64,000 bases of DNA from Mesostigma viride (taxonomy: Eukaryota; Streptophyta; Mesostigmatophyceae; Mesostigmatales; Mesostigmataceae): contig RPFO01000276.1 of assembly GCA_009746045.1 (NCBI GenBank), forward strand, positions 2,682,102 through 2,746,101, given 5' to 3'. The first letter of the stretch is position 1, and the number at the start of each line of letters is the position of its first letter. The translations under genes and the position numbers were made by a program. Below the pieces are notes generated by a model. It was not told the origin of the DNA. It searched no databases and saw nothing but the letters and a program-made list of their open reading frames with translations. Below, piece after piece: positions 24,551 through 36,400 of this stretch.

Positions 24551-24742
24551 TAAACTTGGTCAAAATATAGCAAACCCTAGTATCATGTTCTGGAGAATCT
24601 TATAAACTTTCATTCTTCTCAGCTAAACGTTTCCTAATTCCCAATGGTATTCTCGCAAACTGGTCCCCCGAGTAGGTGCCGACAAATCGGCTGTAAGTCA
24701 CTTTTTGGCGGAAAATCGGCAGCAAGACCATTTAGGGGTTAA

Positions 24743-25470
24743 GACGCTGGTCAATGTCGCGGAGCTGGGCGGTGATGGAGTCGGTGGAGGCGGAGGGGGG
24801 GGGGGTGGAGGCGAGGAGGGTGGCGGTGGCGGCCGGTGGGGATGGTGGGGAGCTCAGCAGCCAGCGTGCGACCCACAGCTGCCACATCTGCAGCTAGGGG
24901 CGTCACGTGTTGTGAGATGGTTTCTTGGAGGTGGAGGAGGAAGGTGGATTCGGTCAAGGGGGAGGGGGTCCAGAGGTCCGTGACAGAGCGCTGAAGGATG
25001 CAAAAGAGGGCGGCGAGCTGAAGACGGGGGCGAGACCAGCGGGCCAGGTTCTCAGCATGTTGTCGGATTGAAAACCGGCCGTCAGGTCCAGTGCGGAGGC
25101 GGCTATGGCTTTGAAGGCGCTGGCACAGGTCGAAAAGGGAGGCGTATGACCCATAAAACACGAGCTCCAGTATCTTGATGGGTGGCATGTCGAAAAAGCT
25201 GGGTCTGGCATCGTCGAAGGTGGAAAATAACCCGTCAACGTTAAAGTCGCGCTCAGACCAGCTCGGTTCGGTTGGGCGGCTGCGTTTTGGCTCAGGCGAG
25301 GCTGAGGGCGAGGCAGGAAGCCCGGGAGGGTGCTGGACGACCACCAGTGCGCGACTAGTGTCATCATTGCCTGCCGGACCTGAGGGCGAAGCTGCAGCCG
25401 GAGCTGCAGACGTATTTTCATTGCCGAGCGCAGCCGTCAGGCTGCGTTGCGTCGATAAGCGTTTGCTCAT
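24743..25470 (-). pseudogene. LINE copy 2: N-terminal half of ORF1
   Basis: The minus frame starts with ATG at 25,470 (MSKRLSTQRSLTAALG) and includes a region absent from the other copies: EPSWSERDFNVDGLFSTFDD, then ILELVFYGSYASLFDLCQRL, then the RPRLQLAALFCILQRSVTDL block shared with copy 1. After about 24,890 the frame shifts, and the coiled-coil part continues to 24,743, where the TTAA element interrupts it. This is the only copy showing the likely full ORF1 N-terminus. Confidence 0.8.
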
Positions 25471-25529
25471 CGTATATTGCGTAATAGCTGCGGAAAATTA
25501 TATCAGCATGTGCGTTGTAGAAAGACGCG

Positions 25530-26335
25530 TCGATTGTGATTAATTAATTAATTAATTAGGAACATAACTCCGTTGGGAGTATATGTAGCACATAGCCCAG
25601 AGAAGGGGCATATGGCCTATCATACATTCTAAGCTACTTCCTGCAAGGGTGGGAATGTAAACGACCCTTGCTCTAGGTGGCACCAGGGCACTTGCAGCCC
25701 CATGATGTTCAAGCTATGCCCAGCTAAGGGGGAGCCTGTCATGGGGGGGAAGATCAGCATAGCTATACAAAAGCTCTAGGGCATGGCGTCTCAGCAGAGA
25801 GTTACTCCCTGCATGGGCACGGCATAATTAAATAAAGCTAGGCATCATCTGGAGGGTGGCTCAGATGTCATAGGCACACATGTACATGACTGAAAAGGCT
25901 AGGCCTCAGCTGGTATAGTGCCTGTAGTAGGCGGGCATGTACAAGGCCACTGTCTAACTATTCTACACTACTGCTGCTGTATTCCCCTAGGCGGGGGCTT
26001 CTGGGGTCGCTGGGGCCGCGGGGGTCGAGGGGGTCGCGTGCCAGGGCTTATGGCCGACGTAGATGGCCGCCCCCTTCCAGTACACCGGCTGGCCCGCCTT
26101 GGTCTGCCAGAGCTGGAGGTAGGTCGGCCATAGCTCCCGTCGCCGTTGTTGCTGCGCCAGGGTCAAGTCGTCGTCAAGGGTGAAGAGAGTCTTCTCGAGC
26201 CGCTTGCGGCGTCGGAGAAACGAAATCTTGTCCGCTGGGCTCTCAAAGATGAGAAGAAGCGGGCGCCCCTGCCTTACCCCGCGCGCGGGGGAGGCGGTGG
26301 GCGGTCAGCTTAATCTCACCAAGGAGGCCCATTAA
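25530..26335 (-). mobile_element. LINE copy 4: ORF1 C-terminus, 3' UTR and tail
   Basis: On the minus strand the segment from about 26,335 to 25,985 encodes the C-terminal block of ORF1, in broken frames. It is followed by the 3' UTR and a TTAATTAA tail at about 25,540-25,558. It is 5'-truncated and abuts the tail of the next LINE fragment. Confidence 0.8.
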
Positions 26336-26745
26336 TTAATTAATTAATTATCAACATCACCGCTCCGTTGGGAGTCAATGTAGCACATATCCCTGAGAAG
26401 GGGAATATGGCTTTTAATACATCCTAGGCTACTTCATGCAAGGGTGGGAATGTAAGCTACCCGTGCTCTAGGAGTCTAGGTGCACCAGCCAGGGCACCCG
26501 CACCACCATGCTGTCTCAGGTTCAACCCGCCTAAGGGGGGGATCCTGGCACGGGGGAGGAAGATCATCATGGCTATACAAGAGCTAGGACATGGCTTCTC
26601 GACAGAGAGCATCTCTCTGCATGGCATAGCATGGCTAAATTCTTAATGCAACATCCATGGGGGTCCCATTATAGGCATGGCTTGGCTAAATTCTGAAGGC
26701 AACATCCATGGGGGCCATTATGGGCGCACATGCGCGTGGGCCCAT
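26336..26745 (-). mobile_element. LINE 3' UTR with TTAATTAA tail (empty site for element B)
   Basis: A 3' UTR in reverse orientation with the tail at about 26,332-26,350 and hairpin near 26,362-26,376. It matches the 3' UTR of copy 3 and lacks the insertion found there. Confidence 0.8.
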
Positions 26746-26749
26746 ATTG

Positions 26750-28558
26750 GCTTTTTAAACCAAGAATTATTTATTACAATTATAAGAGAATTATTGATTA
26801 GAATTATATACTATAACCAAATTGGCTTTTTTAACCAAGTCCCCGCCTTGCAGGAGGGCTGCCTTGCCACTGACGACGTCGTCCCCCCCTCAGTCACTTT
26901 GAAGGAATTGGACGGCGCCCTTGCTCGCCTGCGGTACGATGCGGCGGTCGGTGCCGACCACCTTTCTGCTGAGCTGCTGAAGACCCCTGATCCGGCGGTT
27001 AGGGATCTTCTGCTGGCGTTCTGCAACCGTGTCCTGCTCTCTGACGAGCCTCCGCCTGCTGAGTGGCAGACGGCCATCCGCGTCATGCTGTACAAGAAGG
27101 GCTCTGCTGCTGACCCCGGCAACTACCGGGGTGTCTGCCTCCAGAGCGCCGCGCTGAAGGTCTTCATGCGCACGATGCTGCACAGGCTCCGCGCCGCGCT
27201 GGACCCACACCTGCATGGGTGAGTCTCAGATGGGTTTCCGTCGTGGTCGTAACACTGTCATGGCTGTGTTTGTCGCGCGCCGGTTGATGGAGGAGGTGCG
27301 TCGACTTCCCCCTGACAGTTTGCCGCTGGTCTTCATTTTTGTTGACTATATCAAGGCCTTTGACACGGTTCTCTGGGAGGCTCTTTGGGCCATCCTAGCT
27401 CTGGATCGGGTACCACCTGCGTTTATTGCTGCCATCCGCCGACTGTATGAGGGCTCACAGGCAGTAGTGCGGACTGCGGAGGGCACCACTCCACCATTCC
27501 GGCCCCTTCACCACGGGGTGTGGCAAGGTTGTGTCCTGTCCCCATACCTGTTCATTATTGTCGTGGATCACGTCATGCGCCGGGCACGTGCGCGCTTTAC
27601 TGCTCTTAAGGGGTTCGAGCCAGGCTTGGACATCCTTAACGTGAAAGAGCACGGCGGGGTTAGACCTGGTTACCGCCTTGCCGACCTGATTTATGCGGAT
27701 GATACCACCCTCATCGAGAGCCCCGAGCACATTCAGACCTGGCTGGACTGCCTGGGCCTGGAGGCGCGGGCGGTGGCCGGGTTGGAGATTAGTGTCAAAA
27801 CCGAGGCGATGGTGATTGGGGCCTCCAGTAAACCACCGCTGCCGCGCCTGCTCGACGGGACGGAGGTCCCGTTCCGCGACCGCTTCAAGCTGTTGGGGAG
27901 CTGGCTTCCTGACACCGCCGACGATGTGGACACCCGCATCGGCCTTGCCTGGGCCAAGCTCCGTTCGCTCACACCCTACTGGCGCTCGAAGGGCCTGGGC
28001 GGGCACCGCAAGCGCATGCTCTTCAAGGTCCTCGTCCTCACGGTGCTCACGTATGGCGCCGAGACGTGGACCCTCCCACCCAAACGGGCAGCTAGGCTAG
28101 ACGGCACGGTTTACAGGATGCTCCGACAGGTCCTTAACGTAGGTTTTTCCGAGCGTCCGTCATCAGAGTCTTTGTATCATGGCATGCCTCGTGTTTCGGA
28201 CGAGATGAGGCAGCGTAGGATAGCATTTGTAGGACACCTTGCCCGCACCAGCCAGGTCGACACCACCCTTGGTCTGGCCGGCCCCCAGCGGCTTGGCCAG
28301 CCAGGGCGGCACATTCTGACCTGGCCTGGCCCCGAGGACATTCCCAAAAGGGTAGGAAAACCTGTCACGAACTACGTTCAGATGTTGCTGGACGACCTAG
28401 TGGTCCCAGCCCAGTTTGAGCACCGCATCCACTCTCTCTCCCGTCTTTGGACTGCCATGCAGGACAAGACGCGGTGGAAGAAGATTGTCAAGGCGCACAC
28501 GCCCGACCCTGTGGGCAAGCCACCTCCCCCCAAGCGGCGGAGGCGTTTTGATGAGTAG
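26750..28558 (+). pseudogene. LINE reverse transcriptase ORF, near-complete RT domain, one frameshift
   Basis: Two plus frames, joined near 27,215 by a one-base shift, encode a non-LTR reverse transcriptase. The first (to 27,222) carries GADHLSAELLKTP, WQTAIRVMLYKKG and NYRGVCLQSAALKVF. The second (from 27,215) carries QMGFRRGRNT, FVDYIKAFDTV with the first catalytic aspartate, HHGVWQGCVLSPYLF, the catalytic YADDTTLIES, and LTYGAETWTL with a long C-terminal region to RRRRFDE. No endonuclease domain is seen upstream, so the copy is probably 5'-truncated. The enzyme copies element RNA at a nicked target. The source of active protein must be another copy. Confidence 0.9.
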
Positions 28559-28702
28559 TGTAGTTAGGATTTTCTAGATAGCTTAGAGTTAGGATAGCTC
28601 GATCACGCGGCTTCCTCCACCCCATCCATCACGGAATATGTGCTACATGACCTCCCCACGGAGGCATGTTATAATATAATATAATTTAATTTAATTTATG
28701 CC
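28559..28702 (+). mobile_element. 3' UTR and tail of the RT-bearing LINE
   Basis: A short 3' UTR like that at 2,930-3,072, ending in the hairpin CCTCCCCACGGAGG (28,650-28,663) and a TATAATATAATTTAATTTAA tail. It differs from the 3' UTRs of the ORF1-bearing copies but shares the hairpin. Confidence 0.85.
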
Positions 28703-29025
28703 TATGCAGGGAGTTACTCTCTGCTGAGATGCCATGTGTACACCAGCTATACGGCCTAGCCACATACCTTCCACCCTGGCATATGTCATGCAGGCCTTCT
28801 AGGCCCTCTCCTCAAGCCCCCCCTGGGTGCCTGTGCTTGATAAGGAGGCATGAACCATCATGGCGGTGCAGGTGCACCTTGTGCACCCAGAGCAGGTGAT
28901 AGTTGTACATCCTCCACCTGCAGGTTGTAGCCCTGATTGTATTACAAACCCATAGATGCCCCTTTCTCAGGGCTATGTGTTACATATGCTCCCAACGGAG
29001 CTATTAATTACTTAATTAGGGCATC
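28703..29025 (+). mobile_element. 5'-truncated LINE 3' UTR
   Basis: Matches 16,390-16,710 closely and ends with hairpin GCTCCCAACGGAGC (28,989-29,002) and a short TTAATTACTTAATTA tail. Confidence 0.85.
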
Positions 29026-29422
29026 GCCAACTTACACCTACAGTCATCCGCAAAAGTTCTCCTTTCCGGGGAGTGATGCAAGCCTTTCGGATTTGGTACT
29101 AGATAAATCATTCGAGATCTGTGTGTGTAGGAGTACTACACACGTGTCTGCACGCGAGACTTGTTCAGTCTCGCAACGTGAGACGGGCTGAACACGGCGG
29201 GAACCTTCTTTATTAGAAGGGGGCGTAGCCGGTACTATCGAGATCAGCCAAGCGTATATTCTGATTTGGCACGCCGCAAAGGTGGAAACCATTTGCGTTC
29301 AGTGCCGTACAGATATACTCCCAACGGAGTTATGTTTCTAATAAATTAATTTATTTGTCCTAGGGGATATGCCCCTAGAGTAGCGTCTTTTCGGTCCGTT
29401 TTTGCATGCGTAATACCGGTCA
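29026..29422. other. LINE 3' end of another family, and spacer
   Basis: This stretch ends in ACTCCCAACGGAGT (29,317-29,330) and an AATAAATTAATTTATT tail, so it contains another LINE-type 3' end. It includes two near-identical CACACG...GTCTCGCA segments at 29,120-29,185. No gene is seen. Confidence 0.4.
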
Positions 29423-29712
29423 CTAATTAATTAATTAGGAACATAACTCCGTTGGGAGTATATGTAGCACATAGCCCTGAGAAGGGGCATATGAGCCTAT
29501 AATACATTCTAAGCTACTTCCTGCAAGGGTGGGAATGTAAACAACACTTGCTCTAGGTGCACCAGGGCACCCGCACCCTCATGGTCTATCACGCTATGCC
29601 CGGGTAAGGGGGGAGCATGCCTGTGAGGGGGAAGATCATCATGGCTATACAAGAGCTATGGCATGGCTTCTCAGCAGAGAGTGACTCCCTGCATGGGCAC
29701 AACATTACTAAC
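29423..29712 (-). mobile_element. 5'-truncated LINE 3' UTR, reverse orientation
   Basis: The TTAATTAA tail at 29,423-29,438 is followed by a 3' UTR matching 25,560-25,830 on the same strand. The following 29,713-30,176 is the 3' flank of the GNAT gene, with no feature I can support. Confidence 0.8.
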
Positions 29713-30176
29713 CGGTCACTAAAAGGGGTATATACCCCCCATCAGTGGGTGGGATGGACCCCCCCACATCCCATTTACATGGCAAAATCATTGTTTGGGT
29801 GCCCCAAGGCCAGCTTTGCATGTAATTCCATATTATGGTTTTGGGGGGTCTGGCATAGGACCCTCACCTTAAGTGAGACAACTATGATTGGCTGACGTTG
29901 GTTTACTGCTTACTCCAGCAGTTGTCTCTAATAGAATGGAACACGGCAGCTCAATGAAACAAATTTAGCATAGTTGTTGTGATAATATGTATACAGAGTG
30001 CGAGAGCTAAATTGCAAGAAAAACATTTCATGGTTACAGTGCAAAAGGGCCAGTTACTACTGGTCTATGGAAACAAACTGGCCATTCCCTTCTGGTCCTA
30101 ACCACCCACATTTATAAGAATATTCAACACGTCTCAGAAAACAGCATGCAGTGGACAAATTGTCAGCCCGCCTGCC

Positions 30177-30376
30177 TCACTGTGTCTGCGCCGACCACCG
30201 CATGGGCTGTTGCCCAACCCCTTGGTTCATCGGGGGAGGCACGCCCAGGTTGTTTGGTGACACCGGCCCCATTGGGAAGTAGCCAGGCATTGGCGGATTG
30301 TGACCTAGTGGCTGCGGTGGCGGCGGCGGCCCGGCAGGAAGCTGCTGTTGCTGCATCTGCATAAGCAGCTGGCGGC

Positions 30377-30450
<74 letters not shown>

Positions 30451-33400
30451 TGTTGTTGTTGTTGCTGCTGCTGGAGTGGCTGTGGTGGTGACGGCTGCTT
30501 TTGCTGCGGTGGCATCGGTAACCGCTGCTCCTGCCACAGGCCCACCGCGGGAGCAATGCCAGGATTGCCTTGCCTGGCCACGGGCAGGCGCATCATGGGA
30601 GGGCTACGCACGGGAAGGCCCCCGCTGGGGTCCGCCACCCGCTCCATCGGGCGCGGCTTGCGGGGGTCGAACGGGGGCGAAGCACTTCCCGGTTGGCGCG
30701 GGTCGACAAATGGTTGCGCCTGCCCTTGCTGCTGCATGTATCATTGAAAAGACAACCAGCACATGTGTCGCACCATCACCACCACGTACCAGGAAAACGA
30801 GTGAGTCCCGGAGACCACGTACCAGGAAAACGAGTGAGTCCCGGAGAAAGTGGGCATGGCAAAAGTTTTCCAAAAGTTAGGAACGACCTTGTCATTCCCA
30901 GCCATTTTCTCCCCTCCCCTTGATGACTTGTCCTTGTTTCCCAGGAAACCGCTAATGGTGCACGTTAGGGGAAAAGCCAGGAAAAAAACACAACAAGAAC
31001 AAAAGCAGTTATATCCTTGAACTTTACATCTCTGCCTGCCTGCATGCTCCTCCTACCCACCCACCCACCCACCCACCCACCCACCCACCCACCCACCCAC
31101 CCACCCACCCACCCACCCACCCACCCACCCACCCACCCACCCACCCACCCACCCACCCACCCACCCACCCACCCACCCACCCACCCACCCACCCACCCAC
31201 CCACCCACCCACCCACCCACCCACCCACCCATAAGAGCCCGGTTGGCTGACCGCGCAAGCAGGCACATACACAAACATTCATATTGGTGCTGTGTGGCTC
31301 ACCCACCCACCCCCATGGCGCAACCTGCACATGCAATCCACCTGTAACCCTGTCACCAACCCCTGGCTCCATTACATCAAACCCTTACCCCCACCCCCCC
31401 ATTGCGCCCCACCCGCACCCACCATGGGCTCCCCCCCCTCGAGCGCCTTGATGTGTGCGGCCTGCTTCTCCGCGATCTCCACCAGCTGCTGCAGCTTGAG
31501 CTCGCGCTCCTCCGCGCGCGCTCGCTCCCCCCGCAGCAGCGCGTCCAGCCGCGCACAATCCCCCGCCAGCTTCCGATTCTCCTTGAGCAGGCGCGCACTC
31601 AGCCCGGCCGCCTCGTCCTTCTCCTCGGCCAAGTAGCGGTTCTCCTTGGCAAGCCGACAAGCCTCCTCCAGCGCCGCCTCTAAGCGGGCCGCAAGGTCCC
31701 CCCCCCCTCGGCACCCCCCACGGTGCCCCCGCCCCCCACCTTGCCGGCCACCATGCCCAAGGACATGGCCAAGCGGCTGCCCCCCGCGGCCAGCGGCAAG
31801 CGCTCCTCCTCGTCGCGCTGGGCGCGCATGCGGCAGAGGAGCGACTCAGTGTCGCCCGCGTTGCTGCCGCCGTCACGCGCGTCGAGTAGGGAGGGGCCGC
31901 TGGAGCCCGCCTGCATGCGGACACATGCGTTTGCACGCGCCGACACGTGAGCTTGTAGACACAGACATGCTTTCACATGGCCAAACAGGCCATCCCATGC
32001 CATGGGGGTTTTGTTGCCAAGCACCGTCATATTGTGTAGGCATATGAAGATGCATAATGAAAACCCAGCAACACACCCTCGTGCACCGAATTTGGCCGCA
32101 CATTGCCCAACTTTGTTTGGTTCTTCCACCCTTCCTCACCTCCTGCTCTTTAGCCAGCCACCGTCCCCGCCATGGAGCACACCCAGCAGCTCACAAACTA
32201 CAGACGCACGTGGGTGCCTTTCTGTCCACCAGCACCTTCCCAAAGACCTAAACAATGTGCGGAGACATGGGTAGCACCAAAAACACGCGCATACCCACTG
32301 CTGCAACCAGCACGCACAGGCACTCACCTGGCCGGTCGCCTGCTCTTCGCCCGAGGTACCCGAAGGGCTTCCTATCAGCATGGCAGGTGACACCATGTCG
32401 ACACCGGGCATGGCAAACGTGCCGCGCTGCAAGCCGCCGCCGCCATCTTCCTCGCCCTTGACCAGCGGCTTGCGCGGGAAGGACAACCCACCCCACGCGC
32501 TGCTGCCCAACGCGCCCACGATGCCGCCCATGGAGCCAAACACGCCCTTGCCACCCCCCTTCATTGCCCCCATGCCACCGTCCCCACCGCCCATCTCATC
32601 CTCCCCACCAGCGCGCATGCCCATCCCGTTCGGCCCCACACTGCCGTCCGCATCCGGCCCGTCGCTGGTGCCCCCGCCCAGAGAGCACTCTGCCAGGGGC
32701 GACGCACCCTCCAGGGCCATGTCCGGTTTCATGCCCCCAGGGCCGGACCCCATCCCTCCTGCGTCCCCCCACGGCCCGCAGTCGTCGCGCCGCCGCCGCC
32801 GCGGGGTGGATTTGAGCATGCGGAAGCGACCGGCCCCATCACCCCCCTGGGCCATGTCCCACCCAGCGGGCCCCACCCCACCATCCTCCACGCCGTCCAT
32901 GCCCACCTTGTCACCGCCGTCGTCACCATCCGCCCCCTGGCCCCCCACTTGCCCGACCACGGCCCACGCCGGGTTGCTGGCGCCATCCGCGCCCCCACCA
33001 CCATAATCCTGGAACCCGTACGGTGTGCTGCCCGGCCCGCCGCTACCATCCGCGCCACTTCCGCCCCCATCTACCCCCATCGGGTCACCCCCCTGTGCCT
33101 CTCCCCCCTCTCCCTCAAAGCCGAGGCCATCCGGGCCCATGCCCCACCCGAGCACGCCGCCACCACCCACTGCCGCGAGCGCCTTCCCTTCCTCTCGCGC
33201 AGCCACCACGTCCGCGTACAAGTCCCCAATGCTCTTGGCGGAGCGCGCCCCCGTGATGTCGTCCACGACAAAGATGACCGTGTGCGGCTTGTGCGAGGCG
33301 CCCCCCGCGTGCTTCTCCCACTTGGCGTACGACTTGTACTGCATGCCGCAGCCGCAGAGGCAGTCAATGCCCTCGGCGGCGGCGCGGCCCTCCATCGTGG

Positions 33401-36400
33401 TCTCCCCCCCGCGCACATAGCAGAGCGTGGAGCCCACCTTGAACACGCCCGTCTCCAAGTAGTCCTGCGCACGCATGACAGGAACATACACATGCGGGGG
33501 CCCACGTTTGCGCACACACGCACGCGCGGACACACAAAAGACACTCGTGAGGAGTCATAGGGGCATGTGGACAAGGCGTGGCTAAGGCAAACAGGGGGTG
33601 GGCGGGTGGGCGATCCGGGCGGCCACACTCATGCAAACATGGGCCAAGACTCGGGTGCAGCATGATTGTGCTGCCACCTGAGGTGGGCAAGGGGGCAACG
33701 GCAACCCTCGCTCGCTACATGCCCAGCAGCACACAACATGCGTACGCAGTCCGCACCGCCGCCGAAACACGATGGGCCCCTGGCCCCCCCCTGCCATCAT
33801 GCGGATACCCACCTTGTGTGTCTTGTGCTTGGCGCGCAGCTTGTGCGCCCCCCCCAGGCCATCGTCGCCCAGGCAGAGGCCAGCGTCCGAGCCAACCGAC
33901 CCGGGCAGGTTCATGGCCATGCCCGCAGACGCGCCCGCGCTGCCGCCACCGCCACCGCTGCAAAACACGTGCGGGCGTTGTGTCGCGCCGCCTTGCCCCA
34001 CGCCCGTCCCCTCACCCTCTCGACGCGCAACATTGGCCTCCCCTGCCACGTCCGACAGGAGCGACACACGATTGCTGCTGACGCCCGCGGTGCCCTTGCG
34101 AGCAGCCAGCGCGGCCGCAGGACTCCCTGGTGCCCCCGCGGTCGGGAGACCTGGCTTGGGCGGCCGCTTCTTGCCCGCGCGTGCCATTGCGGTCACCAAC
34201 AAGCGGCCCGCTCGCTGCCACCCGGGGGACAGCGCGCCACCCCCGCCCTCTCGCTCCGTGCCTGCCCCTCCGCCATGCATGCCCAGGCCATCGCCCACCC
34301 CCTGGCTAGCATCCGTGGCGAGCATGCCGCTGTCGCTGGCGTCCGGCACAATGAGTGCGTGTGCGTACCGCCGCGTGTTGGAGTACTCCATCTTGAAGAC
34401 GGCGTCCCAGGCCACGCTGCGGTTGAGGGGGACAAAGCCGACACGGCGCCAAAAGGAGGAGTAGTCCTCGTACATCGCGCAGATGCAGATGTGTGCGCAG
34501 CCCTGGGCAATCGCCTGCAGCTTGAGCGCCTGGGATGGCACGACCAGTGCCCGAGCGAGCAGTGCCGACAAGGGGGCGAGTCCAAACCAACCCAGTGTAG
34601 GCAAGGAACAGTCATTTCGATCACTTGTCATTTAATATTGCTGGGAAAGGTGCCAAAAAGTGAGGGAGCAAGCTGCAACAACGAGAGCAGGGTCGTGACA
34701 CCAGCATCAATCACAGAACAGTAGCCAACAGCACCGCGGGGCGGTCCGCATCAAGATGTGCAAACATGCAGACTTGAACCAGGGACGCAGCGAGCAAACT
34801 CTAGGCATCGCACACCCTGCCCTGCCCTCCACATGAGCGCTGCATTTCCTGCCGTATCCTTCCCTACATGTGTTCTACCGTGACACCCCACATGGCAGCC
34901 CCAAGAGCGCCCCCCCCTCACCTGCAGCAGCACCGACGCATACCCGCGCTGCCTCTGCTTGGCCGTGGTCGCAAACCAGCAGATGGTCATCACCTTGCCC
35001 CCCACGGCCGCAGGCAGGTTGCTCACGTACGCGACCACTGCCGCCGCCACAGGGATTGCCGACGACACCGCGCCCGAACAACCCGCGTCGCGCCCCCCAC
35101 CGCCCAGGGGCTTGGTTCCTGCGGCAGGGGCCGCCGGCTTGGTGCCACGTGGCAGGTTGCGGCGCGACGCTTCCGCGCCGGCAGCATTATGGCTGGTAGA
35201 GGTCGTGAGCCGTCCCAGGCACTGCCGTTTTGCTGCGCGGACCCCACCGGCGTCAGCACCCCCCCGCGCACCATCGTTGGCCCCTACCCCTGCTGAGCTG
35301 GCGTCCTCCTCAGTCCCCGCGCCCGCAGGAGATGCCTCCGCCAAGTCCCCACTCACAGCAACTGATCCGGGGGTGGACGCTGGCTGCGCCGCACGGTAGA
35401 GCACCCACGCCTCGGGCTCCTTGTAGGGTAGCGCGCTCGTCTGGCCGCCCATGAAGTGCTGCAGCTTCTCATCGTCCTCAAAGTCGCCAGAGGACAGGAC
35501 CTCCAGCGTGTGCTTGCGCACTAGGGTGAGGGGGTGGGTGAGGGGGTGGGTGAGGGGGTGGGTGAGGGGGTGGGTGAGGGGGTGGGTGAGGGGGTGGGGG
35601 TGGGTGAGGGGATGAGGGGGGGGTGAGAGGGGGCCCGATAAGATCAAGGTGGTTGAAAGCATATGGGGATATGAGGATATGATGGAGTGCGGTAGGGGTG
35701 AGGATGGGGGTGATAGTACAGAAGAGGGTAAGGAAATCAGTGGAGGAGATCGTGGTGGAGGATGGGGTGAGGCGGTGATAGGTTCGGGGCACGGGGGAAG
35801 AGGCGGCCAAACGGAAAAATGTGTGTTCATGGGGGAGAGCAGGCATGTGCTGGTGCTGCTAGGTGCATGGATGTGAGGGCGCATGCATGCGGGCAGGTGG
35901 GTGGGCAGGCAGGCGCGTGCGGGGCCTGTGGAGGGCATACACCAGCACACAGGACTTGGCCACACGAGAAATGCCATAGACAGGGGCATGCGTGGAGGAT
36001 AGTAAGCACAGAGCCGCAAGAACATATCATAATACAAAACAATGATTGGCATTTACAAACCCTACAGTGTCTTTGGTGAAAACCCGCATGCATGTATGTG
36101 TGCCGCTGTACAAGGCCGGGCCAACGCAAAAAGGTGTCAATATGGTTTGATTCCCATGACATGCGGCAACCACCACATCACAGTCAACCGCTCCTGAACA
36201 TAACATGAACCGCCCATGCCGGGTGAAATGAGGAACAAAAGAGGGGCGCGGTCTGCAACACTGACACAATGCGGAGGTTTGTCGGCCACATGCATCGGGG
36301 TGTCCCAATCGGCCACATGCATCGGGGTGTGCCAACCCCAGACAGCATCCCATCCCCTCTCCCCAATACCTTGACAGACGGCCGCACGTGCCCTTCCTTC

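Larger units (their letters stand above)
17910..24742. mobile_element. 6.8-kb TTAA-flanked element splitting LINE copy 2
   Basis: TTAA lies at 17,910-17,913 and 24,739-24,742, with perfect 11-bp inverted ends CCCCTAAATGG (17,914-17,924) and its complement (24,728-24,738), followed by related CTGCCGAT/ATCGGCAG subterminal palindromes. On the minus strand the sequence either side reads DQRL then KDIAIAIE in one frame once a single TTAA is kept, matching DKRLQDNAIAIE of ORF1 copy 1. The interior holds no transposase I recognise; it carries LINE copy 3 and the two TTAA elements at 19.6 and 21.8 kb. The size therefore includes later insertions. Confidence 0.85.

Noticed and set aside
31017-31278. 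THPP or VGGW repeat proteins
   Set aside because: Pure (CCCA)n microsatellite within an intron.
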